Position numbers and translations under genes: made by a program
The notes under the pieces: generated by a model
Database searches by the model: none
Told to the model about the DNA's origin: nothing
What the model saw: only the letters and a program-made list of their open reading frames with translations
In this document: piece by piece, positions 62,954 to 64,000 of the stretch
Layout of the letters: each line of letters opens with the position of its first letter
How positions within the stretch are numbered: position 1 is the first letter of the stretch
Source: an uncultured Sphingomonadaceae bacterium
GTDB taxonomy: Bacteria > Pseudomonadota > Alphaproteobacteria > Sphingomonadales > Sphingomonadaceae
Assembly: GCA_937873035.1 (NCBI GenBank)
Contig: CALMVA010000040.1
Coordinates: 1 to 64,000, forward strand
Direction: 5' to 3'
DNA: 64,000 nucleotides

Positions 62954-63994
62954 GTGTCGAAGATTGTTCCGGTAATTCTTTCAGGCGGGGGCGGAACCCG
63001 GCTTTGGCCGCTCTCAACGCCAGAGCGCCCCAAACAGTTTCTGGCGCTGACCGGCCCGAAGACGATGTTTCAGCAAACGCTTCTGCGCGTGACAGATGAC
63101 ACCCGGTTCGATGCCCCGGTGGTCGTCGCCAATGCGCGCCACGCCGATATGGTTTCGGCACAGATGGCTGATATTGGCGCTACGCCCCGCACGATCATTC
63201 TGGAGCCAGCCGCCCGCAACACAGCCCCAGCGATCGCGCTGGCGGCACTGGCGGTCGAGGCAGATGCGCCCATCCTTGTGATGCCAAGCGATCACGTCAT
63301 TCTTGATGTGTCCGCCTTTCATGCCGCCATCGAAGCCGCAATGCCCGTTGTGGAGCAAGGCTGGCTCATCACCTTTGGCATTACGCCGACCGCGCCTGAA
63401 ACGGGCTATGGATATATCCAGCTGGGCGATAAAATCGCACCTGGCGTTCAAAAGGTCGCCCGCTTTGTCGAAAAGCCCGATGCCGCCCGCGCGCAGGCGA
63501 TGATCGAGAGCGGCGACCATGCCTGGAATGGGGGTATCTTCCTGTTCCGCGCCGGTGCCTATCTGGAAGCACTGCGCAACTTCGAGCCGGATATGCACCG
63601 GGCCGCATCAGAGGCACTCACCAAGGGGCGGGTTGACGGTGCTTTTACACATCCCGATGCTGAGGCTTTTGCGGCAGCCCCTTCCAATTCGATCGATTAT
63701 GCTGTGATGGAACGCGCCGACCGCGTGGCCGTCGTCCCCGTTTCGATGGGCTGGTCCGATGTTGGCAGCTGGGATGCGCTCTACGAAATCGGCGTGGGTG
63801 CATCCGAAGTTCCGCCGCTTGAAATCGACGTGACGAGCAGTTTCATTCGATCAGATGGCGCGCGTATTCACGCCGTTGGCGTGTCTGACCTGATCGTCGT
63901 CGCGGCGGGCAAAGACATCCTCATCCTCCCGCGAGGGCGCAGCCAGGAAGTCCGTAAGATCGTCGAAGCCCTCGCGGCGAAGCAGGCAGGCTAA
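62954..63994 (+). CDS. manC: Mannose-1-phosphate guanylyltransferase
   Basis: This enzyme makes GDP-mannose from mannose-1-phosphate and GTP for exopolysaccharide synthesis. The 346-residue protein has the pyrophosphorylase signature GGGGTRLWPLSTPERPKQF, EPAARNTAPAIALAAL, MPSDHVI and RFVEKPD. It lacks the C-terminal cupin isomerase domain of many ManC proteins, so it is the single-function form, as is usual for this family in sphingomonads. GGAGG at 62945-62949 fixes the GTG at 62954. It is divergent from the PrsK/PrsR-linked polysaccharide module. Confidence 0.93.
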   Translation: MSKIVPVILSGGGGTRLWPLSTPERPKQFLALTGPKTMFQQTLLRVTDDTRFDAPVVVANARHADMVSAQMADIGATPRTIILEPAARNTAPAIALAALAVEADAPILVMPSDHVILDVSAFHAAIEAAMPVVEQGWLITFGITPTAPETGYGYIQLGDKIAPGVQKVARFVEKPDAARAQAMIESGDHAWNGGIFLFRAGAYLEALRNFEPDMHRAASEALTKGRVDGAFTHPDAEAFAAAPSNSIDYAVMERADRVAVVPVSMGWSDVGSWDALYEIGVGASEVPPLEIDVTSSFIRSDGARIHAVGVSDLIVVAAGKDILILPRGRSQEVRKIVEALAAKQAG

Positions 63995-64000
63995 TCACTG

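Noticed and set aside
1..64000. CRISPR arrays, tRNA/rRNA genes, insertion sequences or prophage
   Set aside because: I looked for regularly spaced direct repeats, cloverleaf-like sequences and transposase or integrase motifs and saw none. A covariance-model search would be needed to exclude small RNAs.

Overview
The window reads as a chromosomal segment of an alphaproteobacterium, most likely a sphingomonad (order Sphingomonadales). Supporting features are GC-rich, densely packed operons with many 1-, 4- and 10-base start/stop overlaps, a petABC cytochrome bc1 operon, FixJ-type regulators, a PrsK/PrsR (PEP-CTERM-type) regulatory module, and dispersed ~67-bp palindromic intergenic repeats of the kind common in sphingomonads. 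No rRNA, tRNA, insertion sequence, prophage or CRISPR array was seen.

Layout. 1-6366: palindromic repeats, a small membrane protein, a minus-strand trmL-hemF-acetyltransferase operon, petABC and a short PilZ-like protein. 6367-10089: a second repeat pair, a MarR-type regulator, a short-chain dehydrogenase, an acyl-CoA dehydrogenase broken by a one-base frameshift, and a two-domain PilZ protein. 10197-13525: a FixL-like CHASE3-PAS histidine kinase, also frameshifted, flanked by two FixJ-type response regulators, with an FNR/FixK-like box in the divergent promoter region. 13775-17718: a type-I-secretion-type Kelch/VCBS protein and a Tat-exported beta-helix protein.

17849-47391 is a very large surface-polysaccharide locus. 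Its plus-strand half encodes a WbpM/FlmA-type nucleotide-sugar dehydratase, an OafA-type acyltransferase, a methyltransferase, a DegT aminotransferase, a thiamine-diphosphate E1 alpha/beta pair and a PglC/WbaP-type initiating sugar transferase. Its minus-strand half encodes every step of the Pseudomonas-type Wbp route to UDP-2-acetamido-3-acetamidino-2,3-dideoxy-mannuronic acid (WbpA, B, E, D, I, then WbpG with HisH/HisF). It also holds flippase and polymerase candidates, two glycosyltransferases, a Wza/Wzc export pair, an O-antigen ligase/polymerase-family protein and WecB/WecC for UDP-ManNAcA. The combination predicts a repeat unit rich in amino and uronic sugars.

47416-56005: class III aminotransferase, alanine dehydrogenase with a divergent Lrp regulator, a 56-residue CxxC protein not previously listed, a PhoP/PhoQ-type system with a small PepSY-like secreted protein, an ABC-F ATPase and a DUF815 ATPase. 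56039-63994: a second polysaccharide module with TPR protein, PrsR, PrsK and an EpsB-type initiating glycosyltransferase. This module is divergent from a mannose-1-phosphate guanylyltransferase across a 50-bp nested palindrome. Two initiating transferases and two polymerase/ligase-type proteins suggest that two separate polymers are made.
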